From NCBI RefSeq assembly GCF_000317675.1, contig NC_019776.1, positions 868,001 to 932,000 on the forward strand: a DNA stretch of 64,000 nt. The letters are read 5' to 3'. The stretch comes from Cyanobacterium aponinum PCC 10605 (GTDB lineage: Bacteria; Cyanobacteriota; Cyanobacteriia; Cyanobacteriales; Cyanobacteriaceae). Shown here piece by piece: positions 25,175-33,255 of this stretch. The position numbers and the translations under genes are program-made. Within the stretch, counting starts at the first letter, position 1. Each line of letters starts with the position of its first letter. The notes under the pieces were generated by a model. The model was not told the DNA's origin, searched no databases, and saw nothing but the letters and a program-made list of their open reading frames with translations.

Positions 25175-25514
25175 CTATTGGGGGTTGGATAAAATTAATT
25201 CTAAAATGTTGATTAATTCTGGAATTTGAACTTGTGAGACACTCCAAACTAAAGCAGTATTTATTCCATCATAATCATGAACTAACTTATTCCGCATCCC
25301 TATAATTTGTTTATAAGGAATTTGAGGATTTTTTTCATAAAATTCTGTGGAGATTCTCCTCATTGCTTCTCCTAAAAACAGAAATTTCATACATAACTGC
25401 TGCCTGAGTTTTTAAATCATTAGCAAAGTCTTCCTCTTCCATATTCTGGGTAAAATCAGTAATTCTTTTTGCAAAAATCAAAGCATCAACAAGAGAGGCT
25501 AAATCACGATTCAT
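25175..25514 (-). pseudogene. hepT: HepT-like RNase toxin, frameshifted in a T5 run
   Basis: The N-terminal frame from ATG 25512-25514 reads NRDLASLVDALIFAKRITDF, then EISVF and fails. The other frame continues LGEAMRRISTEFYEKNPQIP, and RNKLVHDYDGI, which holds the R-x4-6-H catalytic motif of HepT. Removing one base of the 5-base run at 25374-25378 joins them as EISVLGEAMRR, giving about 112 residues, the normal HepT size. Its start overlaps the MntA stop by 11 bp, as in intact HepT/MntA pairs. Confidence 0.82.
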
Positions 25515-25857
25515 AAATTACTTCAGCAGTGCTTAGAATTTCTTTTTTTCTGATCCAATTAGCACTTTTTTCTAAATTTTCTTTAAAAATTATGTCAATT
25601 TCTCTATTAATCATGTTTCGTAATTCTTCTTCCATTAATTGAAAATAAGTCCAATTTAAGTTAGTATCAGAGGATAATGTTATCAAAAAATCAACATCAC
25701 TATTAACAGAAAAATCATCCCTTAATATTGAGCCAAATAAGGCCAATTCTTTAATTTTAAAGTGTTGACAAAAGCTAACAATATTTTCCCAAGATACTCC
25801 TAAACGTTCTTGAATAATGGGGTTAATATTCCTATTTTGATGGTAATTAATTTTCAT
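25504..25857 (-). CDS. mntA: MntA-like nucleotidyltransferase antitoxin
   Basis: The protein of about 117 residues has the minimal nucleotidyltransferase signature GS-x10-D-x-D (FGSILRDDFSVNSDVDFLI). MntA antitoxins AMPylate a tyrosine of their HepT partner and so silence it. The frame is open to ATG 25890, but KINYHQNRN from the Met at 25857 fits family lengths better. It precedes hepT with an 11-bp overlap. Confidence 0.82.
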   Translation of the reverse strand: MKINYHQNRNINPIIQERLGVSWENIVSFCQHFKIKELALFGSILRDDFSVNSDVDFLITLSSDTNLNWTYFQLMEEELRNMINREIDIIFKENLEKSANWIRKKEILSTAEVIYES

Positions 25858-25921
25858 GCCTTTCTGTACATAATACAACTCATTACTCATTACTCGACTT
25901 CTATCAAGTACCTATTATTAA

Positions 25922-26707
25922 TTATTTAGCATTAATCAATCCTCTCCTACCTGAATCATTGGCAGAAGCACGGATAAATTCCACAAGGTGCTTAATCTGC
26001 TCATTATCGGTGAGAGGTTGTAATTCCTCTAAGGCTTGATTAACCGTTAATTTAGAACGATAAAGGATTTTATAGGCTTTTTTCAACAATGATACTTGCT
26101 CACTACTGAAATTATTGCGTTTCAATGCCACCAAATTTAACGATCGCACATGGGAAGGATTACCTTCCACTAACATATAAGGAGGCACATCTCGATCGAT
26201 TCTGCTCATACCCCCCAACATTGCCATTGTACCAATTTTCACGAATTGATGAATGCCCAACATTCCCCCAATCACAGCCTTTGATTCGATTTCCACATGA
26301 CCTGCGATCGCCACTGAGTTAGCAATAACGATGCGATCGTGTAAAATGCAGTTATGGGCGACATGGACATAAGCCATTAAGAGATTATCATTACCGATAA
26401 TGGTTGTTTCTCCCTCTCCCGTAGCTCTGTTCACGGTTACATATTCTCGAATTACGTTGCGATCGCCTATTTTTACAAGACTTTTAGCCCCCTTATACTT
26501 TAAATCTTGAGGTGCTAAACCCAAAGCTGAACCCGGGAAAATCTGATTATCACAGCCAATTTCAATCGGCCCTTCAATTACGGTATGAGAGCCAACAGTT
26601 GTATTTGCTCCAATTTTTACATCAGCACCAATTACCGCATAGGGTGCCACCTGTACAGTAGAATCTAACTCTGCTTTAGGATCAATGATAGCAGTAGGAT
26701 GTATCAC
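25922..26707 (-). CDS. lpxA: UDP-N-acetylglucosamine acyltransferase
   Basis: The 261-residue protein is a left-handed beta-helix acyltransferase that puts a 3-hydroxyacyl chain on UDP-GlcNAc, the first step of lipid A synthesis. Hexapeptide repeats ([LIV]-G-x4) run through residues 1-190, the catalytic His sits in AYVHVAHNCILHDR, and the C-terminal helical domain (LKRNNFSSEQVSLLKKAYKI) follows. Start IHPTAIIDPKAELD is canonical. It lies 35 bp downstream of fabZ in the fabZ-lpxA order usual in Gram-negatives. Confidence 0.95.
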   Translation of the reverse strand: MIHPTAIIDPKAELDSTVQVAPYAVIGADVKIGANTTVGSHTVIEGPIEIGCDNQIFPGSALGLAPQDLKYKGAKSLVKIGDRNVIREYVTVNRATGEGETTIIGNDNLLMAYVHVAHNCILHDRIVIANSVAIAGHVEIESKAVIGGMLGIHQFVKIGTMAMLGGMSRIDRDVPPYMLVEGNPSHVRSLNLVALKRNNFSSEQVSLLKKAYKILYRSKLTVNQALEELQPLTDNEQIKHLVEFIRASANDSGRRGLINAK

Positions 26708-26742
26708 GGTTTTATCGTCACCTCAGTTATATAATAATTAAA

Positions 26743-27246
26743 TTAATCAAGGAGAGAAAAAAGCATTTGAGCTTCTACAGCCAGTTGATTATCAACTAAG
26801 CCTCGCCCTTGCATTTTAGCAATACGGTTACGTTTAAAAGACAGTAATTCTACGGTCATGATTAATTGATCACCGGGTACTACAGGACGACGAAAACGGG
26901 CATTATCAACCCCTGCATAAGCAAAAAATTTTCCTTTCATCCCCGGCAATAGGGTTAAAATTACTCCTCCGACTTGTGCTAGAGCCTCTAACTGTAAAAC
27001 TCCCGGCATCAAAGGATTACCCGGAATATGCCCCGGAAAAAAAGGCTCGTTGATGGTAACGTTTTTTAAACCCACTGCTTTCTCCCCCGGTGTATAATCT
27101 AAGATGCGATCGACTAAAGCAAAGGGATAACGATGGGGTAATAATTCTTGGATTTCTTGAACGGTAAAAGTCGTTTTTTCGATAGATGACTGTTTTTCTT
27201 GCTCTGCTATTTGTTCCATCGGGGATATTTCCTTAACTGCTATCAA
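26743..27246 (-). CDS. fabZ: 3-hydroxyacyl-ACP dehydratase
   Basis: The 167-residue hot-dog-fold enzyme dehydrates 3-hydroxyacyl-ACP in fatty-acid elongation. [15 protein letters not shown] and the catalytic [20 protein letters not shown] (His and Glu) are intact. The N-terminal 25 residues are a low-complexity extension; a Met at residue 10 is an alternative start. It is the first gene of an operon with lpxA and competes with it for acyl-ACP. A 68-bp repeat lies 117 bp upstream. Confidence 0.95.
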   Translation of the reverse strand: MIAVKEISPMEQIAEQEKQSSIEKTTFTVQEIQELLPHRYPFALVDRILDYTPGEKAVGLKNVTINEPFFPGHIPGNPLMPGVLQLEALAQVGGVILTLLPGMKGKFFAYAGVDNARFRRPVVPGDQLIMTVELLSFKRNRIAKMQGRGLVDNQLAVEAQMLFSLLD

Positions 27247-27362
27247 TAATGGTCATTAAGCCCTAAACAGAATATCATAGACCGTTGACCATGAGCAATA
27301 TTATTTTGGGTGTTGTTGATTTGAGATCTAATTTCTCATTTGGATGGGAAATAGGCAATAGT

Positions 27363-27430
27363 GATAATATTTTGATTTCTCAACTTTTGACATAATTTTC
27401 AGTACATTTCATATCATGATTAAGCAACGC
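27363..27430. repeat. 68-bp repeat upstream of fabZ
   Basis: GATAATATTTTGATTTCTC to CATGATTAAGCAACGC is about 90% the same as 47480-47547, in the same orientation. In both places it lies upstream of a minus-strand gene (fabZ here). Confidence 0.75.
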
Positions 27431-27477
27431 CAGAATTATTCAGTAGATAACTAAATAGTGAATTTATTTAAGTTAAT

Positions 27478-28953
27478 TTATTTGCGAAATTTTTTAATAA
27501 TTTTAATAATTATTTCTTCTATCCATAAAATTAATTGATCTAGTTTTTCTAAAATAAATTGTAAAAAGTGTTTTTCATATTTAATTTCTATAACTTTTGC
27601 TTCGATTTCTATTTCGTTTTCTGCATCGAGATTATTTTGATGATTTAAGCTGTTTTGATTAACTAAATTATCTGTTTCTTCTTTATTTTTATTTGATATT
27701 TTATCAGCATTATTAATATTATTCGAAGATAGAAAATTATCGGAATTATTTTTTGAATCTGTCTCTATTTTTTTTTGTTGGTTTGTATTGAAAGATTCAT
27801 CTTGACTTGGAGTAAGTTGTTGGTTATTTTCTATATATGAACTGTTATTATCTCCATATAAATCTTCCCAAGATAACCAAGATTCAGATATTTCCTCTCT
27901 GATTATAATTACATCTGATCCAGCTAAAATGGTTAATTTTTCATTTTTGTTGTCACTATTAATTTGAGGATTTGATATTTTTTTATCTTTAGAAAAGAAA
28001 TATTCGATCGCAGCTAGGATAATTAATTTTATTTGAAATGGATCATTATTTTTATTTGAATTAATATTGATACTATTACTAATATTTGCCAATTGATTAA
28101 TTGTTAGATTAATAATTTTATTACTAATATTTTTAGCTTGAGGAATAATATTTATATTGACCAAAGAAGCATTATTTTTTTTACTTAAAGGTAGTACATT
28201 ATTATTTTTTTGCCCCTTTAAAGATGATAAAGATTTATCCTGCTTATTAGACGTAATTTGATTAACTTCAGCTTCAACATTGCCATTTAAACCATTGTGA
28301 GTATTCTTGTTTCCAAAAAAATAGTCTATCGCCGATTTAATAATATTAATTAGAGAGAAATTTTCTTGTTGATTTATTATTTCTTCAGAAATATTATTTA
28401 ATGTATTTTCCTCCTCATCATCTTGTTTACTGACAATAACACTCTCAACTTGAGCAATAAATTTATCAATCCATGTAATTAAAGTATTAGGATATTTTCT
28501 AAGTTCGTAGTCCTGTACAATAATTTTAATCAAAGAAACTATTTCTTCTTGTTTTTGAATCGGAATAATATCTTTTGATTTATTATTTCCCACAATGGCG
28601 ACTATTTTTCTATTGTTGATTTGACTGGCTAAACCTTGAAATTCATGGGTTAACAATAAAGGAAAATCTTTTTCTACAGTCATTTTTTCCCTTACCGTGA
28701 CAATTAATTCATCACAGCGACTATACGGTAAACTAGCATTTGACTTTTTTTCTCCCGTAAAAACTTGGTTAATATTTGTTTTCCGCCACAGCCAGACAAA
28801 AGGAAGTAAGATGTCTTGTAATCCTCCTTTTATGACATAACCCCATTCTCGAAATTTTGTATTAATTTGACTGTTGATCTTGATATAATTACGGTTAACA
28901 AAATTCAACAAACGACTTTTATAAGGCTTGGAAGAAGTTGGGGGAAAAGACAT
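27478..28953 (-). CDS. Hypothetical Asn/Lys-rich protein
   Basis: The 491-residue protein is not recognised. Residues 1-190 look folded and conserved-like (KFREWGYVIKGGLQDILLPF, then SLPYSRCDELIVTVREKMTV, DFPLLLTHEFQGLASQINNR). The central 250 residues are low-complexity, rich in Asn, Lys, Ile and Ser. The last 30 residues form a hydrophobic/basic helix (LDQLILWIEEIIIKIIKKFR) that could be amphipathic and membrane-bound. The short GWYVIKGG-like region suggests association with a membrane. It is monocistronic. The N-terminal half is likely to be the functional domain. Confidence 0.6.
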   Translation of the reverse strand: MSFPPTSSKPYKSRLLNFVNRNYIKINSQINTKFREWGYVIKGGLQDILLPFVWLWRKTNINQVFTGEKKSNASLPYSRCDELIVTVREKMTVEKDFPLLLTHEFQGLASQINNRKIVAIVGNNKSKDIIPIQKQEEIVSLIKIIVQDYELRKYPNTLITWIDKFIAQVESVIVSKQDDEEENTLNNISEEIINQQENFSLINIIKSAIDYFFGNKNTHNGLNGNVEAEVNQITSNKQDKSLSSLKGQKNNNVLPLSKKNNASLVNINIIPQAKNISNKIINLTINQLANISNSININSNKNNDPFQIKLIILAAIEYFFSKDKKISNPQINSDNKNEKLTILAGSDVIIIREEISESWLSWEDLYGDNNSSYIENNQQLTPSQDESFNTNQQKKIETDSKNNSDNFLSSNNINNADKISNKNKEETDNLVNQNSLNHQNNLDAENEIEIEAKVIEIKYEKHFLQFILEKLDQLILWIEEIIIKIIKKFRK

Positions 28954-29154
28954 ATCTATTTATATTTGTCAAGAAAAAATGTGGGTGGAATTGTCAATAG
29001 TTAAATGAAACTATCAAATAATAATTATTGTTAATGCTCAATTGTTAATTGTCAATTTTTGCCTTAATGTCTAATTATTAAAAGTGAGAGGAAAAAGAAT
29101 AAGTACTTCTACAATAACTTAATGTATTGAAAATTTTTTTATAAATATCTCATT

Positions 29155-29925
29155 ATGAGTGACATCGATAATTTAAAAATAGAATTAAACAAAACAAAAA
29201 TAGCTTATCAAGAAGCTCTACAAAATAGTCGTTTAAAAGCAGGATTTATGGGAAGAATTGCTCATGAGATTCGATCGCCTCTTAGTAGTTTAATGGGATT
29301 ACACCAGTTAATTATTAATGATTTGTGTGAAAGTAGAGAAGAAGAAAGAGAATTTATAGTTGAAGCCTATCAATATGCAAAAAAATTAATGGCTATAATC
29401 GATCAATTTGTTGAAGTTTCAAAATTAGAAACAGGAAGAATAAATCCAGAAATAGAAATAGTTAATTTGCAAGAATTATTATTAGATATTCACTCTCTAA
29501 TTTACTTAGAAGCGGCGAACAAAAATTTAAAAATAAAACTAGAAGCAACAGAAAACAGTCAAATTTTAACGGTAAAAACCGACAGAGAAAAATTAATTAA
29601 TATTATTTTTTTGTTGTTAGAAATAATAATCGACTACAGCGAAATGGGAGAAATTTTATTAAGCACTTCACAAAATAATGAAGGTGTGAATATTAATATT
29701 AACTTCCCCTGTAAATCTTTTAATATGAGTGAAAATATTGATTTATTAAAATCCCCCATAGAAGAATTAAAACAACTTAACAAGTTACCTCAATTATCCA
29801 ATGGCATGAAATTGATGTTAGTAGAAAACGTTTTAAATATTCTTGGAGGATATTCAACCCTTAAACAAATTCAGGAAACAGAAACTACACAATGGCAGTT
29901 ATTTCTTCCGACTGAGATTGTTTAA
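29155..29925 (+). CDS. HisKA-domain protein with degenerate ATPase domain
   Basis: The 256-residue protein has a clear dimerisation/phosphoacceptor H-box (GRIAHEIRSPLSSLMGL) at residues about 33-50. The C-terminal half follows the HATPase fold in length, but the N-box asparagine (expected NAxKF) and the DxGxG/GxG glycine loops are not visible; FLLLEIIIDYSEMGEILLST stands where the N box should be. It has no sensor domain or membrane helix. It may be a phosphotransfer or pseudokinase-type protein acting with another kinase. Its last 41 bp overlap the convergent GNAT gene. Confidence 0.72.
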   Translation: MSDIDNLKIELNKTKIAYQEALQNSRLKAGFMGRIAHEIRSPLSSLMGLHQLIINDLCESREEEREFIVEAYQYAKKLMAIIDQFVEVSKLETGRINPEIEIVNLQELLLDIHSLIYLEAANKNLKIKLEATENSQILTVKTDREKLINIIFLLLEIIIDYSEMGEILLSTSQNNEGVNININFPCKSFNMSENIDLLKSPIEELKQLNKLPQLSNGMKLMLVENVLNILGGYSTLKQIQETETTQWQLFLPTEIV

Positions 29926-30358
29926 CTAATTCATTAGGAGTTGGATAGCGGTTATATAAAACCATCGTTGTTGTGGAATTCTCCTGAAAACCTATTTTCT
30001 GATAGAATTTTTGCTGGTGGGTGGTAGTTAAATAAACCCTTTCAACTCGGTTTAATAAAGGATGACTAATAATTGTTTCCACTAACTTTCTGCCCAAACC
30101 CAAACCTTGATAGTCTGGATGAATTACCACATCCCAAATCGTAGCACGATAAATACCGTCAGAAGTCGCTCTTGCACTACCGATTAATCGTTGCCTATCC
30201 CAAACAGAAACCACTGGATTACTATGAGTAATTGCAATTTTAATGTCACTAAGAGAGCGATTTTTTGCCCAAAATGCCGTCACCTTATATAAATCTTGTA
30301 ATTGTACTAAATCTATTTTTGTTTTATCCGTACAAAATTCAATATGGCTACAATTCAT
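29885..30358 (-). CDS. GNAT family N-acetyltransferase
   Basis: The 157-residue protein carries the acetyl-CoA-binding motif VVIHPDYQGLGLGRKLVETI (Q/R-x2-G-x-G/A), preceded by SARATSDGIYRATIWDV. It is a paralogue of the Ycf52-like protein at 55564-56088, which shares the ARATSD-x3[10 protein letters not shown] block. The substrate is unknown. The 3' end overlaps the convergent HisKA gene by 41 bp. Confidence 0.87.
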   Translation of the reverse strand: MNCSHIEFCTDKTKIDLVQLQDLYKVTAFWAKNRSLSDIKIAITHSNPVVSVWDRQRLIGSARATSDGIYRATIWDVVIHPDYQGLGLGRKLVETIISHPLLNRVERVYLTTTHQQKFYQKIGFQENSTTTMVLYNRYPTPNELVKQSQSEEITAIV

Positions 30359-31090
30359 TCAAATATACTCCTTTGTTTCAGTTTCGGGGATAAGACTTCT
30401 TTTGTCTATGCAAATAAATATTTGAGTAATTAATCAATGTTAAACCATTCTTGATAACTATTTCCCTCTTAAGTATTAAAGTTTAAATGAGAAACAATAA
30501 ACCTAAAAACAAGAAATCAAAGATATTTCATTGATAAAATCAAATTTTTCTTGAAACTATTTTTAGTTAATAAAAACGATGATAAATACTTCTTTTACAG
30601 TAGCTATGATAAATTAATAAAAAATAATTACTATAAGCTGTGTAACACAAAAGATTAACGATTAAAAAAATTAATTGTTATAAGTTAATATTTATTATTT
30701 GACCGTCAAACCTAGCACCTGTCGCCTTTTCTTAACCAAGAATTTACAAGACGATCAGTAACAGAGCCAATATGATTCTGATTATTTAGTGTTTGAGGAT
30801 AGTAATTATTGTGTTTTCAAGAATTAAATAAATAATAATTATTCAGAAGTATTCAAGTAAAAAAAACAGTAAGTTAATTTTGTATCAATAATAGCAAAAA
30901 ATATTTTTTCGTAGGTACGGAAACAATTAAAATATCTGGATAACTTGACACTATAATCAAATTTAAGACAGAGGTATCAGGACTTGAAAATGAGGGGTTA
31001 ACTATTTTTCATTTTCCACTGCCCCTTACTTTTTGTCTTTTACCCCTCGTCTATTTTTGATTTGATTGGCAATTAATTAATGCTTGAACT
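30359..31090. other. 732-bp AT-rich intergenic stretch
   Basis: This gene-free stretch between the GNAT and rpaA genes has no frame with coding character and none of the named repeats apart from one short GTCGCCT-like heptamer near 30715. I see nothing I can assign. The gap downstream of rpaA contains only simple AT-rich sequence. Confidence 0.5.
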
Positions 31091-31798
31091 TCAGTTATCC
31101 GTATTCAATTCTAAGCAATAACCAGCACCATAAACAGTTTTAATATAGCGAGGTTTACGAGGATCAGGTTCTAGTTTAGTACGTAAATGGCGAACGTGTA
31201 CTCTAATAGTTTCTATATCATCATCTGGATCGTAACCCCATACCTCTTTAAGAATATCACTGGGGGGAACTGTTTGCCCATGACGTTGTAGTAAACAGTG
31301 TAATAGTTCAAATTCTAAATGAGTTAGTTTAATTGTCTTCTCGAACCAAATAGCCTCAAATCTTTCTGGAACTAGGGTTAAAGGACCATAACTAAGAATT
31401 TCTGAGTGTTTAGCGACAGGAGAGGTTCTTTCACTTCTTCTCAGTAAGGCTTTCACCCGTGCCAACATTTCTTCTACTTCAAAAGGTTTCGTAAGGTAAT
31501 CATCTGCACCAGCGTTAAAACCATCGACTTTATCTTGAGTTTGCCCTAAAGCAGTTAACATTAAAACAGGTATATTTGCCGTTCTCTCATCTCGTCTTAA
31601 TCTTTGACAGACTGTTAAACCGTCCACTTTTGGTAACATGAGGTCTAACATAATTAAATCTGGTTGCATTTGTAAGGCGAGAGCTTGTCCTTTTATGCCA
31701 TCTTCAGCTTGGGCGGTTGTATAACCTGCCATTTCTAAGTTTATGGAGACTAATTCAGTGATCGCTGGATCATCGTCAATTACGAGTATTCGAGACAT
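31091..31798 (-). CDS. rpaA: Circadian output response regulator RpaA (OmpR family)
   Basis: The 235-residue protein has a receiver domain ([20 protein letters not shown], phospho-Asp in [13 protein letters not shown], Lys in [10 protein letters not shown]) and an OmpR winged helix ([31 protein letters not shown]). The N-terminal start and the [19 protein letters not shown] stretch match RpaA, not RpaB. RpaA receives phosphate from SasA and drives clock-controlled and night-time gene expression. Receiver residues are all intact. The 362-bp gap upstream (31799-32160) is AT-rich, with no feature I can name. Confidence 0.9.
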   Translation of the reverse strand: MSRILVIDDDPAITELVSINLEMAGYTTAQAEDGIKGQALALQMQPDLIMLDLMLPKVDGLTVCQRLRRDERTANIPVLMLTALGQTQDKVDGFNAGADDYLTKPFEVEEMLARVKALLRRSERTSPVAKHSEILSYGPLTLVPERFEAIWFEKTIKLTHLEFELLHCLLQRHGQTVPPSDILKEVWGYDPDDDIETIRVHVRHLRTKLEPDPRKPRYIKTVYGAGYCLELNTDN

Positions 31799-32160
31799 TA
31801 TTCAGTTGCCTATGATGGTTTATTAATGGTTTATTAAAAAAATTGCAGTTTTAAATAGGATTATTAAAATTTACTTACTGATTATAAGCAATATTATTAA
31901 TTATGAATAATTTTTATTTACCTTTTGTAACTTGGAGGTTAACCAAGAATTAAGGATCTGTTTTTTAATAGTTTATATTGAATGATGGGAGAAATTTTTG
32001 TGGAGAGTTAATATTTCTGGGTTAGAAGTTTAAACTCTTATTATTTGAAGTTGGTGGTTTTTTCTTTTTCTTATAATGGTTTTACTCTTTAATTTTGCCC
32101 TTTTAGATAGTATCTTTATGGGAGAATACATCAAATTAAAAATAGTTAGATTATTAGATT

Positions 32161-32904
32161 ATGAGTGCTAGTGTGAAAATCGGTGATTTAGTAATTAATT
32201 CAGAGAATATTTTTCATCTATTGGCTGAGAAGCAAATGATTGCACCTTTAGCAAGGGAAATTATTATTGATCGTGCGATCGCATCTATTCCTTGTAGTGA
32301 AGAAGAAATAAAAGTTGCCGAGCAACAGTTTTTTTGGCAAATGCAGATGAATCCTCAAGATACAGAAAAACTAAATACATGGTTAGAGAGAAATTATCTT
32401 ACTAGAGAGCAATTACAACAACGTATTTTAAGACCTATTAGACTAGAAAAATATAAAGAACAAACATGGGGAGAACAGTTAGAATCATATTATCTCAAGA
32501 GAAAGAATCAATTAGATAAAGTTCTTTATTCTTTGATTAGAACCAAAAATCCGGGAGAAGCTCAAGAATTGTATTTTCGTCTTTGTGAGGGAGAAAGCGA
32601 TTTTACCCAGTTAGCCAAACAATACTCCCAAGGCACAGAGGCACAAACAGGAGGTTTAGTAGGACCTGTAGAATTAAATGTCCCTCATCCTGATATAGCC
32701 CAGAAATTACTAACAGCACAACCTGGGCAAGTTTTACCCCCCACCAGAATAGGAGAATGGATAGTAATTTTGCGTTTGGAGAAATATATTAGCGCTCACT
32801 TAGATCAAAATTTACGTCGTAGATTATTAGATGAATTATTTGGGCAATGGATAAATGAACAAATTAGAGATACTGTAAAAGTGGATTTAGAATTGATAGC
32901 TTAA
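32161..32904 (+). CDS. Parvulin-type peptidyl-prolyl isomerase (PpiC/SurA-like)
   Basis: The 247-residue protein has an N-terminal SurA-like helical part (residues 1-120), then a rotamase domain with SDFTQLAKQYSQGTEAQTGG and LVGPVELNVPHPDIAQKL, the parvulin G-G and P positions. No signal peptide is visible, so it probably works in the cytosol. Such genes often stand beside HlyB-type exporters in cyanobacteria, but none is present here. It assists folding or secretion of partner proteins. Confidence 0.82.
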   Translation: MSASVKIGDLVINSENIFHLLAEKQMIAPLAREIIIDRAIASIPCSEEEIKVAEQQFFWQMQMNPQDTEKLNTWLERNYLTREQLQQRILRPIRLEKYKEQTWGEQLESYYLKRKNQLDKVLYSLIRTKNPGEAQELYFRLCEGESDFTQLAKQYSQGTEAQTGGLVGPVELNVPHPDIAQKLLTAQPGQVLPPTRIGEWIVILRLEKYISAHLDQNLRRRLLDELFGQWINEQIRDTVKVDLELIA

Positions 32905-32911
32905 CTTATAT

Positions 32912-33142
32912 TAACCTCAGTTCGGTTTAAGAATATCAGATAAGGGTAGGTTTCAGGTTGCAGGTTGCAGGTGTCAGGGTGTTTAGGGGATGAGGGAGTT
33001 CGCTTCGCTCGTACAATCCTTTCAGTCGTGAACGGAGTTTTTAATTATCAACTATTCACTATTCATTATTCACTATTAACTATTCACTAATTGCCCTTTT
33101 CCTCATCATTCATAAATGAAAATTTATCCCGAATTCAGATTA
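32912..33142. repeat. MITE-like element, copy C
   Basis: It starts TAACCTCAGTTCGG and ends with a degraded CCCGAATTCAGATTA. The interior has CAGGTTGCAGGTGTCAGG and GTCGTGAACGGAG blocks also found in copy E. CAGGTAT heptamers follow at 33188-33222. It fills most of the gene-free stretch 32905-33255. Confidence 0.62.
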
Positions 33143-33255
33143 TATTAACCTTTATTTGAAGCCGAAATATCTGACTTGGACAGTTATCAGGTATCAGGTA
33201 TCAGGTATCAGGTAGTAGGTTTATAATTATTCTAGTAATTTCTACCCGTTACACT

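Noticed and set aside
30359-31090. Promoter for a hidden RNA near 30946 (TTGACACTATAATC)
   Set aside because: The -35-like and -10-like boxes lie too close together to form a normal promoter.
31091-31798. RpaB (Ycf27)
   Set aside because: The N-terminus and the [19 protein letters not shown] stretch fit RpaA and not RpaB.
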